Positions 23,740 to 31,616 of a DNA stretch of 35,539 nt are shown here, piece by piece (the first letter of the stretch is position 1; every line of letters starts with the position of its first letter). The DNA lies in NCBI GenBank assembly GCA_046295655.1, contig JBKBMT010000029.1, positions 1 to 35,539 on the forward strand, given 5' to 3'. The stretch is from JBKBMT01 sp046295655 (GTDB lineage Bacteria > Pseudomonadota > Alphaproteobacteria > Rhodobacterales > Rhodobacteraceae). A model generated the notes under the pieces. It was not told the origin of the DNA and made no database searches. It worked only from the letters and a program-made list of their open reading frames with translations. A program made the translations under genes and the position numbers.

Positions 23740-24744
23740 ATGAAGACCCTAGGAACACTCGGCCTTGCCGCCGCGCTTGCCGCATCCGTCGCGCTCCCGG
23801 CGGCGGCCGAAATCCGCACCCGGACGATCACCGTCTCGAACGGCGTCGCGGACACCCACCCTGTCGGCAACGGGGTCGAGGCGATGCGCGCCTGCATGAC
23901 CGAAAGGACGGGCGGGAAGTGGACGCTGAACGCCTTCTGGTCCGGCGCGCTGGGCAACGACCTCGACGCCACCCAGGCGCTTCGGTCGGGCACGCAGGAG
24001 ATGGTGATCACCTCGACCTCGCCGCTTGTCGGGATCGAACCCGCGCTGGGCGTCTTCGACCTGCCGTTCCTGTTCGCCAACGAGGCCGAGGCGGATGCGA
24101 TCCTCGACGGCGAGTTCGGCGCGATGATGAGCGACAAGATGACCAATCACGGGCTGGTCAATCTCGCCTTCTGGGAAAACGGGTTCCGCAACCTCACCAA
24201 CTCGCTGCGCCCCGTCCAGACGCTCGAGGACTTCAGCGGCATGCGCGTCAGGGTGATGCAGAACAACATCTTCCTCGACACGTTCCAGAACCTCGGCGCC
24301 AACGCCATCCCCATGGCCTTCGGCGAGCTGTTCACCGCGCTCGAGACCAAGGCGATCGACGCGCAGGAAAACCCCTACGTCACCATCGACACCTCGAAGT
24401 TCTACGAGGTGCAGGGCTATCTGTCGGCGACCCGCCACGCCTACACGCCCTTCATGGTGCTGTTCTCTAAGGCGATCTACGACAGCTACAGCCCCGAGGA
24501 ACAGCAGATCCTCGTCGATTGCGCGATGGTCGGCCAGGCCGAACAGCGCAGCGTCAGCCGCGCCCTGTCCGAGAAGTCGCTGGCCAACGTCCAGGCCGCG
24601 GGCATGCAGTTCAACGAGCTTGCGCCGGCCGAGGTGGAGAGAATCCGCGAACATTCCGCGGTGATCTACGAACGCCACAAGGGCACCATCGGCGCCGATG
24701 TGGTGGACGCGATGCTCGCCGCACTGGACGAGCTGCGCAACTGA
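23740..24744 (+). CDS. dctP: TRAP transporter substrate-binding protein (DctP family)
   Basis: 334-residue periplasmic binding protein with a signal peptide (residues 1-23, ending LPAAAE). The DctP-type RVRVMQNNIFLDTFQNLGANAIPMAFGELFTAL block contains the conserved arginine expected to bind the substrate carboxylate. QENPYVTI and the C-terminal EEQQILVDCA follow the family pattern. CGGAGGAG precedes the ATG at 23740. A longer upstream frame overlaps dctM and is rejected. Gene context favours a sugar acid over a C4-dicarboxylate. Confidence 0.93.
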   Translation: MKTLGTLGLAAALAASVALPAAAEIRTRTITVSNGVADTHPVGNGVEAMRACMTERTGGKWTLNAFWSGALGNDLDATQALRSGTQEMVITSTSPLVGIEPALGVFDLPFLFANEAEADAILDGEFGAMMSDKMTNHGLVNLAFWENGFRNLTNSLRPVQTLEDFSGMRVRVMQNNIFLDTFQNLGANAIPMAFGELFTALETKAIDAQENPYVTIDTSKFYEVQGYLSATRHAYTPFMVLFSKAIYDSYSPEEQQILVDCAMVGQAEQRSVSRALSEKSLANVQAAGMQFNELAPAEVERIREHSAVIYERHKGTIGADVVDAMLAALDELRN

Positions 24745-24896
24745 TGCCGATACGGCCGGGGCGGCACCCGCCCCCGCCCCGCCCCCCAGGCCCCCCCCCN
24801 NNNNNNNNNGGGGTGCCCGCGTCGCCCCCCGCTGTGCCCGCGCGGCTAACCTTTGCCCTACCGGGGGGGGGGGCCCCCCCCCCCGCCCACGCCCCC
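24745..24896. other. Low-complexity region with a 10-N assembly gap (24800-24809)
   Basis: The stretch between dctP and the DMT permease gene consists largely of C and G homopolymers around ten N bases. It looks like poor sequence or a scaffold join, not a biological repeat. True gap length, and any promoter or short gene here, cannot be judged. Confidence 0.85.
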
Positions 24897-25808
24897 ATGA
24901 CCACCCCCCCTGCCCTGCCGGCGAGTGCCGGCCCGTCGCGACTGTCGCCTGCTGCCCTGGGCATCCTCGTGATGCTGGCCGCCATGTTCCTGTTCTCGCT
25001 CAACGATGCGATGGGAAAATGGCTGGTCGCCACCTACACCGTGGGGCAGGTCCTGCTGATCCGGTCCGCCGCCGCCCTGGTGGTGCTTGCGCCGTTCCTG
25101 CGCGGAGCGCCTGTGATGCGGATCGAACGCCCCGGATTGCAGGCGGTGCGCGCCGCCTTCACCACGGCCGAAGTCTTCTGCTTCTACTGGGCGGTGCAGT
25201 TCCTGCCGCTGGCCGACGTGATGACCTACTGGCTCGCTGCGCCGATCTACGTCGCCGCCGCCGCGCCCTTCCTGCTTGGCGAACGGGTCGGTCCGCTTCG
25301 CTGGACCGCGATCGCCATCGGCTTCGTCGGTGTGCTGATCGCACTCGAGCCCTTCGGCGGCGGCTCGGGCCATCTCGGCGCGACGGTCGTTGCGCTGATC
25401 GGATCGGGCTGCTTCGCGGCGCTGATGCTGAGCGGGCGCGCGCTGCGGGGCACGCCGGACCAGACGCTGGTCTTCTGGCAGACCATGGGGGCGCTGATCG
25501 CCGGCGCGGTGCTCGCACCCTTCGGCTGGGTTAAGCCAACCCTTCTGGACTTCGGCCTTCTGGCCCTTCTGGGCATCGTCGCCATGGCAGCCCACGTCAT
25601 GGTCAACCGTGCCCTCAAGCTTGCCGATGCGGCTGTCGTCGCGCCGTTCCAGTATACGCTGCTGCTCTGGGCCGTGATCCTCGGCTGGATCTTCTTCGGC
25701 GACGTGCCGCGGCCGATGATGCTGGCAGGCGCCGCGGTGATCGTCGCTGCGGGGCTGTTCATATTCTTCCGCGAACGGGCGGTCGCGCGCCGCAGGGGGA
25801 CACGATGA
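24897..25808 (+). CDS. DMT-superfamily permease (EamA domains)
   Basis: 303-residue inner-membrane protein with two EamA repeats, about ten hydrophobic segments, beginning ALGILVMLAAMFLFSLNDAMGKWL. The second repeat includes MAAHVMVNRALKLADAAVVAPFQYTLLLWAVILGWIFFGD, the usual C-terminal EamA pattern. The ATG at 24897 lies just after a low-quality C-rich stretch, so the exact start is uncertain. The stop overlaps the next gene by four bases (ATGA). It is a possible exporter or second uptake route for a pathway compound; the substrate is unknown. Confidence 0.85.
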   Translation: MTTPPALPASAGPSRLSPAALGILVMLAAMFLFSLNDAMGKWLVATYTVGQVLLIRSAAALVVLAPFLRGAPVMRIERPGLQAVRAAFTTAEVFCFYWAVQFLPLADVMTYWLAAPIYVAAAAPFLLGERVGPLRWTAIAIGFVGVLIALEPFGGGSGHLGATVVALIGSGCFAALMLSGRALRGTPDQTLVFWQTMGALIAGAVLAPFGWVKPTLLDFGLLALLGIVAMAAHVMVNRALKLADAAVVAPFQYTLLLWAVILGWIFFGDVPRPMMLAGAAVIVAAGLFIFFRERAVARRRGTR

Positions 25809-27004
25809 GGATCACCGCGCTGGAAACCGTGCGCCTGGCCGAACGGCCGAACCTGGTCTGGCTGCATGTCGAGACCGACGAGGGGCTGACGGGCCTTGGC
25901 GAGACGTTCTTCGGGGCGGCGGCGGTCGAGGCGCAGATCCACGACTGGATCGCGCCGCGCGTCATCGGCCGCGACCCCCGCGCGATCGACCGGCTGGCGC
26001 AGGAGGTGCAGGGCTATCTCGGCTTCCGCTCCACCGGGGTCGAGATGCGCGCGGCCTCGGCCTTCGACATCGCGTTGTGGGACATCTGGGGAAAGGCGAC
26101 GGACCAGCCGATCGCGCAGCTTCTTGGCGGGTTCACGCGGGATGCGATCCGCACCTACAACACCTGCGCGGGGCCGGACTACATCAGAAAGGCCAGCGGC
26201 CAGGCGACGGCCAATTTCGGACTGGGCGACAGCGATCTCGACGATCTGACCGGGTTCCTCACCCGCGCCGATGAGCTTGCGCTGTCGCTGCTCGACGAAG
26301 GCATCACGGCGATGAAGATCTGGCCCTTCGACGCTGCCGCCGAGGCGACGCGGGGGCACCACATCGCGGTCCCCGAGTTGAAGCGCGCCCTGGAGCCGTT
26401 CGAGAAGATCCGCCGCGCCGCCGGAGACCGGATGGACATCATGGTGGAGTTCCACTCGCTCTGGCAGCTTCTGCCGGCGATGCAGATCGCCCGGGCGCTG
26501 GCCCCCTTCGGCACCTTCTGGCACGAGGATCCGATCCGCATGGACAGCCTGTCCAGCCTGCGCCGCTATGCCGAGGCCAGCCTGGCACCGATCTGCGCGT
26601 CCGAGACGCTGGGCGGCCGCGCGGCCTTCCGCGACCTTCTGGAAACCGGGGTGGCCGGCGTCGTCATGCTGGACGTCGCCTGGTGCGGCGGTCTCAGCGA
26701 GGCGCGGAAGATCGCGGCCATGGCCGAGGCCTGGCACCTGCCGGTCGCCCCGCACGACTGCACCGGCCCGGTGGTTCTTGCGGCCTCCACCCACCTGTCG
26801 CTGAACGCGCCGAATGCGCTGGTGCAGGAAAGCGTCCGCGCCTTCTACCGCGGCTGGTATCGCGATGTCGTCACCGCCCTGCCGCCCGTGGACCGCGGCA
26901 TGATCACCGTGCCACCCGGGCCGGGCCTCGGGATGGCGCTGCTGCCCGACCTCGACCGGGGTTTCGCCGTCAGCCGCCGGAGGACCGATGCAAGCGATCT
27001 CTGA
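25805..27004 (+). CDS. Enolase-superfamily (mandelate racemase/muconate lactonizing) sugar-acid dehydratase-like enzyme
   Basis: 399-residue member of the mandelate racemase subgroup. The capping domain is followed by the barrel residues: Lys in AMKIWPFD, and metal ligands in IMVEFHS, FWHEDPI and CASETLGG. The His-Asp pair is seen in MLDVAWCGG and PHDCTGP. The second lysine of the usual KxK motif is tryptophan (KIW). RTYNTCAG is shared with sugar-acid dehydratases and cycloisomerases. It overlaps the upstream permease gene by four bases and the downstream gene by 17. Likely dehydration or isomerisation of an aldonate or aldarate; exact substrate unknown. Confidence 0.85.
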   Translation: MRITALETVRLAERPNLVWLHVETDEGLTGLGETFFGAAAVEAQIHDWIAPRVIGRDPRAIDRLAQEVQGYLGFRSTGVEMRAASAFDIALWDIWGKATDQPIAQLLGGFTRDAIRTYNTCAGPDYIRKASGQATANFGLGDSDLDDLTGFLTRADELALSLLDEGITAMKIWPFDAAAEATRGHHIAVPELKRALEPFEKIRRAAGDRMDIMVEFHSLWQLLPAMQIARALAPFGTFWHEDPIRMDSLSSLRRYAEASLAPICASETLGGRAAFRDLLETGVAGVVMLDVAWCGGLSEARKIAAMAEAWHLPVAPHDCTGPVVLAASTHLSLNAPNALVQESVRAFYRGWYRDVVTALPPVDRGMITVPPGPGLGMALLPDLDRGFAVSRRRTDASDL

Positions 27005-28145
27005 CACGCCCGACCTTCCGTCCGGGGGCCGCTTCGCAGGCCGCGTCTGGCTGGCGGGCACAGGCCCCTGTCTTGTCGCCTTGCGCGACGGCCGGGTGAT
27101 CGATGTCACCACGCGGCAGGCCCCGACGATGCGCGACCTGCTGGAGATGGACGACCCCGCAGGCCATCTGGACCGGGTCGAGGGACGAGACCTGGGGCCG
27201 GTGGCGGCCATCGCCGCGGCCAGCCGCGAAGCGGGGCCGGACATCACCCGCCTGCTGGCCCCCTGCGACCTTCAGGCGGTCAAGGCCTGCGGCGTCACCT
27301 TTGCCCGGTCGATGGTCGAACGGGTGATCGAGGAACGTGCCGGCGGCGATCCCGCAAGGGCCGAGGAGATCCGCGCCCGCGTCGCCGCGGTCATCGGCGA
27401 CAGCCTGCGCAACCTGCGCCCCGGTTCGGACGAGGCGTCCGAAGTGAAGCGGGTGCTCCAGGCCGAGGGGTTGTGGAGCCAGTATCTGGAGGTCGGGATC
27501 GGCCCGGATGCCGAGGTGTTCACCAAGGCGCAACCGCTGTCCGCAGTCGGGTTCGGCGCGGCCGTCGGGCTGCATCCCGTATCCCGCTGGAACAACCCCG
27601 AACCGGAGGTCGTGCTGGCGGTGGACAGCCGCGGCCGGATCCGCGGCGCCACGCTGGGCAACGACGTCAACCTGCGCGACGTCGAAGGACGCTCGGCGCT
27701 GCTGCTCGGCAAGGCCAAGGACAACAACGCCGCCGCGGCGATCGGTCCGTTCCTGCGTCTGTTCGACGACGGCTTCGGCCTCGACGATGTGCGGACAATG
27801 GAACTGTCGTTGCGGGTCGAGGGCGCAGACGGCTTCGTGCTGGACGGCCGGTCGTCGATGGCCGAGATCAGCCGGGATCCGGCCGATCTGGTGGCCCAGA
27901 CCATCGGCCGCCACCACCAGTACCCCGACGGGCTGATGCTGTATCTCGGCACGATGTTTGCCCCGGTGCAGGATCGGGACGGGCCGGGTCAGGGATTCAC
28001 TCATCATCCCGGCGACCGCGTCCGCATCTTCACGCCGCCGCTCGGCGCGCTTGTCAATACCGTCCGGCTGGCCACCGAGGCACCGGAATGGACCTTCGGC
28101 GCCGCGGCCCTGATGCGAAACCTGGCCGGCCGGGGGCTTGTCTGA
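26988..28145 (+). CDS. FAA-hydrolase-family protein, probable 2-keto-3-deoxy-sugar-acid dehydratase
   Basis: 385-residue fumarylacetoacetase-fold protein. Family blocks are EVGIGPDAEVFTKAQPLSAV, HPVSRWNNPEPEVVLAV, TLGNDVNLRDVEGRSALLLGKAKDNN and TIGRHHQYPDGLMLYLGTMFAP. Length and motifs resemble the 2-keto-3-deoxy-D-xylonate/L-arabonate dehydratases of non-phosphorylating pentose oxidation (for example Caulobacter XylX). In that reading it acts after the pentonate dehydratase and yields 2-ketoglutarate semialdehyde. The aldehyde dehydrogenase needed to reach 2-ketoglutarate is not in this window. It is the last gene of the operon and its start overlaps the previous gene by 17 bases. Confidence 0.82.
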   Translation: MQAISDTPDLPSGGRFAGRVWLAGTGPCLVALRDGRVIDVTTRQAPTMRDLLEMDDPAGHLDRVEGRDLGPVAAIAAASREAGPDITRLLAPCDLQAVKACGVTFARSMVERVIEERAGGDPARAEEIRARVAAVIGDSLRNLRPGSDEASEVKRVLQAEGLWSQYLEVGIGPDAEVFTKAQPLSAVGFGAAVGLHPVSRWNNPEPEVVLAVDSRGRIRGATLGNDVNLRDVEGRSALLLGKAKDNNAAAAIGPFLRLFDDGFGLDDVRTMELSLRVEGADGFVLDGRSSMAEISRDPADLVAQTIGRHHQYPDGLMLYLGTMFAPVQDRDGPGQGFTHHPGDRVRIFTPPLGALVNTVRLATEAPEWTFGAAALMRNLAGRGLV

Positions 28146-28183
28146 CGGCCGGAGAGGTTCCGCCCTTCCCCTCGGCGAAGAAA

Positions 28184-28210
28184 GCGGGCCGCCCAGATGG
28201 GGCGGCCCGC
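28184..28210 (-). terminator. Intrinsic terminator between lon and the FAA-hydrolase gene
   Basis: GCGGGCCGCCC (28184-28194) pairs perfectly with GGGCGGCCCGC (28200-28210) across a 5-base loop. On the minus strand the stem is followed by TTTCTTC, so it serves mainly lon. It may also stop the converging plus-strand operon. Confidence 0.8.
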
Positions 28211-28236
28211 AAGCCAGGGGTGGCAAAAAACCGGGA

Positions 28237-30642
28237 TCAGTGCGCAGTCTGGGCGCCCGGGCCTTCGATCTCGGCCTTGCGGGCAAGGGCCGCGGCCTCT
28301 TCCGCCGCCTCGTCCCACTCGACCGGTTCGGGCTGGCGCACGAGCGCATGGGCAAGGACGTCCCGCACATGGCTCACCGGGATGATCGTCAGGCCCTGCT
28401 TCACGTTCTCGGGGATCTCCGGCAGGTCCTTGGCGTTCTCCTCGGGGATCAGCACCGTGGTGATGCCCCCGCGCAGCGCTGCCAGCAGCTTTTCCTTCAG
28501 TCCGCCGATCGCCAGCACATTGCCGCGCAGCGTGACCTCGCCGGTCATGGCGATGTCCTTGCGCACCGGGATGCCGGTCAGAACCGAGACGATGGAGGTC
28601 ACCATCGCGATACCCGCCGACGGCCCGTCCTTGGGCGTCGCGCCCTCGGGGACGTGCACATGGATGTCGATCGTGTCGAACTTGGGCGGCTTGACCCCGA
28701 TCTGAGGCGCGATGGAGCGCACGAAGCTCGACGCCGCGTCGATCGATTCCTTCATCACCTCGCCCAGCTTGCCGGTCGTCTTCATCCGACCCTTGCCCGG
28801 CAGCTTGAGCGCTTCGATCTGCAGCAGATCACCGCCCACGCTCGTCCAGGCCAGGCCCGTGACGACACCGACCTGATCCTCCTTCTCGGCCAGCCCGTAG
28901 CGGAAGCGCCGGACGCCCAGCATCTTCTCCAGCCGGTCCGGCGTCACCTCGACCTTCGCCTCGTTCTTCTTGACGATCTCGGTCACGGCCTTGCGGGCCA
29001 GCTTGGCGATCTCGCGCTCGAGGTTCCGCACCCCGGCCTCGCGGGTATAGTAGCGGATCACGTCGGTCAGCGCGGCGTCGGTGATCACGAACTCGCCCTT
29101 CTTCAGACCGTGCGCCTTGATCTGCTTCGGGATCAGGTGCTGCCGCGCGATCTCGCGCTTCTCGTCCTCGGTATAGCCGGCAAGCGGGATGATCTCCATC
29201 CGGTCCAGCAACGGCCCCGGCATGTTGTAGGAGTTCGCCGTGGTGATGAACATCACGTTCGACAGGTCGTATTCCACCTCGAGGTAGTGATCCACGAAGG
29301 TGTTGTTCTGTTCGGGGTCCAGCACCTCGAGCAGGGCCGACGCCGGGTCACCGCGGAAGTCGTGGCCCATCTTGTCGATCTCGTCGAGCAGGATCAGCGG
29401 ATTGCTGGTCTTTGCCTTCTTCATCGACTGGATGATCTTGCCCGGCATCGAGCCGATGTAGGTCCGCCGGTGACCCCGGATCTCGGATTCGTCGCGCACG
29501 CCGCCAAGCGAGATGCGGATGAATTCCCGCCCCGTCGCCTTGGCAACCGACTTGCCAAGGCTGGTCTTGCCAACGCCGGGCGGCCCGACCAGGCACAGGA
29601 TCGGACCCTTGAGCTTCGCCGACCGGTTCTGCACCGCCAGATATTCGATGATCCGCTCCTTGACCTTCTCCAGACCGTAATGGTCTGCATTCAGGATCTC
29701 CTCGGCTCGGGCGAGATCCTTCTTGACGCGCGACTTGACGCCCCAGGGGACGCCCAGGATCCAGTCGAGATAGTTGCGCACCACCGTCGCCTCGGCACTC
29801 ATCGGCGACATGGACTTGAGCTTCTTGATCTCGGCCTCGACCTTTTCGCGGGCTTCCTTCGATAGCTGGGTGTTCTTTGCCCGCTCCTCGAGCTCGGCAA
29901 TCTCGGACTGGTCGTCGCCGTCGCCCAGCTCCTTCTGGATCGCCTTCATCTGCTCGTTCAGATAGTACTCGCGCTGCGTCTTCTCCATCTGGGTCTTGAC
30001 GCGGCTCTTGATCTTCTTCTCGACCTGCAGCACCGACATCTCGCCCTGCATCAGGCCATAGACCTTCTCGAGCCTTTCGGCGACGTCGAGGGTTTCCAGC
30101 AGTTCCTGCTTCTGGCCCACCTGCACGCCCAGATGTCCCGCGACGAGATCGGCAAGCCGCGACGGCTCCCGCGTCTCCGACACCGCCGCCAGCGCCTCTT
30201 CGGGGATGTTCTTCTTGATCTTCGCGTAGCGTTCGAATTCCTCGCCGACGGTGCGCAGCAGCGCTTCGACCGACGCCTTGTCGCCGGGCAGTTCGGTCAG
30301 CCGGGCGCATTCCGCCTCGAAGAACTGTTCGTTCGGCAGGAAGCGGACGATGCGCACGCGCGTACGGCCCTCGACCAGCACCTTCACGGTCCCGTCGGGC
30401 AGTTTCAGCAGTTGCAGCACGTTGGCCAGAACACCGACGCGATAGATGCCGTCAGCCTTCGGGTCGTCCTGGGTCGGATCGATCTGGCTCGACAGCAGGA
30501 TCTGTCGATCCTCGGACATGACCTCTTCCAGCGCGCGGACCGATTTCTCGCGCCCGACGAACAGCGGCACGATCATGTGCGGAAAGACCACGATGTCGCG
30601 CAGCGGCAGCACCGGATAGCTGGGGGAAAGGGGTTCGTTCAT
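28237..30642 (-). CDS. lon: Lon, ATP-dependent serine protease
   Basis: Cytoplasmic AAA+ protease of 801 residues, normal length for bacterial LonA. In order: N-terminal substrate-recognition domain (YPVLPLRDIVVFPHMIVPLF), coiled-coil region, Walker A GPPGVGKTS, sensor/arginine-finger region, and C-terminal protease domain. The catalytic serine is in PKDGPSAGIAM and the catalytic lysine in GGLKEKLLAA. AAGGAA precedes the ATG. TTGAAA, 17 bases, CAGATA at 30718-30746 is a candidate promoter. Degrades misfolded and regulatory proteins. Confidence 0.98.
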   Translation of the reverse strand: MNEPLSPSYPVLPLRDIVVFPHMIVPLFVGREKSVRALEEVMSEDRQILLSSQIDPTQDDPKADGIYRVGVLANVLQLLKLPDGTVKVLVEGRTRVRIVRFLPNEQFFEAECARLTELPGDKASVEALLRTVGEEFERYAKIKKNIPEEALAAVSETREPSRLADLVAGHLGVQVGQKQELLETLDVAERLEKVYGLMQGEMSVLQVEKKIKSRVKTQMEKTQREYYLNEQMKAIQKELGDGDDQSEIAELEERAKNTQLSKEAREKVEAEIKKLKSMSPMSAEATVVRNYLDWILGVPWGVKSRVKKDLARAEEILNADHYGLEKVKERIIEYLAVQNRSAKLKGPILCLVGPPGVGKTSLGKSVAKATGREFIRISLGGVRDESEIRGHRRTYIGSMPGKIIQSMKKAKTSNPLILLDEIDKMGHDFRGDPASALLEVLDPEQNNTFVDHYLEVEYDLSNVMFITTANSYNMPGPLLDRMEIIPLAGYTEDEKREIARQHLIPKQIKAHGLKKGEFVITDAALTDVIRYYTREAGVRNLEREIAKLARKAVTEIVKKNEAKVEVTPDRLEKMLGVRRFRYGLAEKEDQVGVVTGLAWTSVGGDLLQIEALKLPGKGRMKTTGKLGEVMKESIDAASSFVRSIAPQIGVKPPKFDTIDIHVHVPEGATPKDGPSAGIAMVTSIVSVLTGIPVRKDIAMTGEVTLRGNVLAIGGLKEKLLAALRGGITTVLIPEENAKDLPEIPENVKQGLTIIPVSHVRDVLAHALVRQPEPVEWDEAAEEAAALARKAEIEGPGAQTAH

Positions 30643-30717
30643 GGTGTTTCCTTATGTCGCAGGAGGGCGCCCGCCCCGGCCATTCCGGCAGCACCGGCCC
30701 TCCCCGTTCGCCTGCCT

Positions 30718-30746
30718 TATCTGTGGCGTTCGGCGTCCGCTTTCAA
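30718..30746 (-). promoter_or_regulatory. Predicted lon promoter
   Basis: On the minus strand TTGAAA (30746-30741) and CAGATA (30723-30718) are 17 bases apart, about 75 bases before the lon start. The -35 resembles both sigma-70 and heat-shock sigma-32 elements, which would suit lon. A heat-shock assignment is tentative. Confidence 0.4.
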
Positions 30747-30811
30747 CCGGGCGATCTCCGGGCTGCATTCTGACCGCTCGTCCGGGTCGGGGCAAGGGCA
30801 AGCGCACGTCG

Positions 30812-31585
30812 TCACCAACGGCCCGTCACCGCGCAGACAAGAAACGACCAGCGGCGGGCAATCTCGGCTCGGGCAAGCCGGCCTTCGTCCACACCGCGCG
30901 GATCCCTCACACAGCGGCGCAGGATCGCCCCGGTCTCGCAGACCGGCATCAGGGCCGGCAGTGCCGCGGCCGGAACGTCCCGCCGGTGCCGCCGCGCCGA
31001 GCGCAACAGGCCCAGGCCGCGCCGTGCCAGCGCGGCAATGCCCTCGTGCGTGGGATCGGGCAGGGGATGCCGGCCACGGGCGCGCAATGCGGGCACCGCC
31101 GCGAACCAGCCGGCCAGTCCCGAGGCTGTCCCCGCCGCACGGACCACCCGTTCGGCCCGCGCCGGCGCACCCAGCGCCCGCGCGGCCAGCCACATCACGC
31201 CGCCCGCGGTGGCGTCGAGATGTCGAAGCAGCGCCGCGTCATCGGCGAAGGGATCGCGCCAGATGTCCCAGCGCCGCGCCTCGATCAGCCGGTCCAGCAC
31301 TTCGCCTGCCTCCGGCTTGCCGTCGAGGAAAACCGCCGCCTCCAGCACCGGATGGGCGCGAGGCGGTGCGCCGGCCGCCCGTTCTGCCAGCGCGTCGCGC
31401 CACCACTGCAGCCTCATCTCGGCCACCAGCGGGTCGGCGCTGGCCCAGGCGGCACGGGCAATCTCGAGATTCAGCGCATAGATCGGCAGCAGGATTGCGC
31501 GCTGTTCTGGGCTGGCCGCCGCAAGCGTGCGCCAGCGGTCAGGATCGCCGCGTTCGACGAGCGCGGCACAGTCAGACAGGCTCAT
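30812..31585 (-). CDS. Squalene/phytoene-synthase-family protein
   Basis: 257-residue all-helical protein of the squalene/phytoene synthase superfamily (LPIYALNLEIARAAWASADPLVAEMRLQWWRDAL, then DPTHEGIAALARRGLGLLRSARR). It lacks the aspartate-rich DxxxD diphosphate-binding motifs of true prenyl synthases. It resembles the alphaproteobacterial relatives of mitochondrial NDUFAF6, an assembly factor of respiratory complex I. Carotenoid synthesis is therefore not implied. It begins 31 bases after the cimA stop, suggesting co-transcription. Function uncertain. Confidence 0.8.
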   Translation of the reverse strand: MSLSDCAALVERGDPDRWRTLAAASPEQRAILLPIYALNLEIARAAWASADPLVAEMRLQWWRDALAERAAGAPPRAHPVLEAAVFLDGKPEAGEVLDRLIEARRWDIWRDPFADDAALLRHLDATAGGVMWLAARALGAPARAERVVRAAGTASGLAGWFAAVPALRARGRHPLPDPTHEGIAALARRGLGLLRSARRHRRDVPAAALPALMPVCETGAILRRCVRDPRGVDEGRLARAEIARRWSFLVCAVTGRW

Positions 31586-31616
31586 CGTATCCGACCCGGT
31601 GCGGCCCCGTCCGCCG

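Noticed and set aside
30812..31585. Calling this gene phytoene synthase (crtB) and inferring carotenoid synthesis
   Set aside because: The aspartate-rich diphosphate-binding motifs are absent, no other crt genes are nearby, and it resembles NDUFAF6-like proteins.
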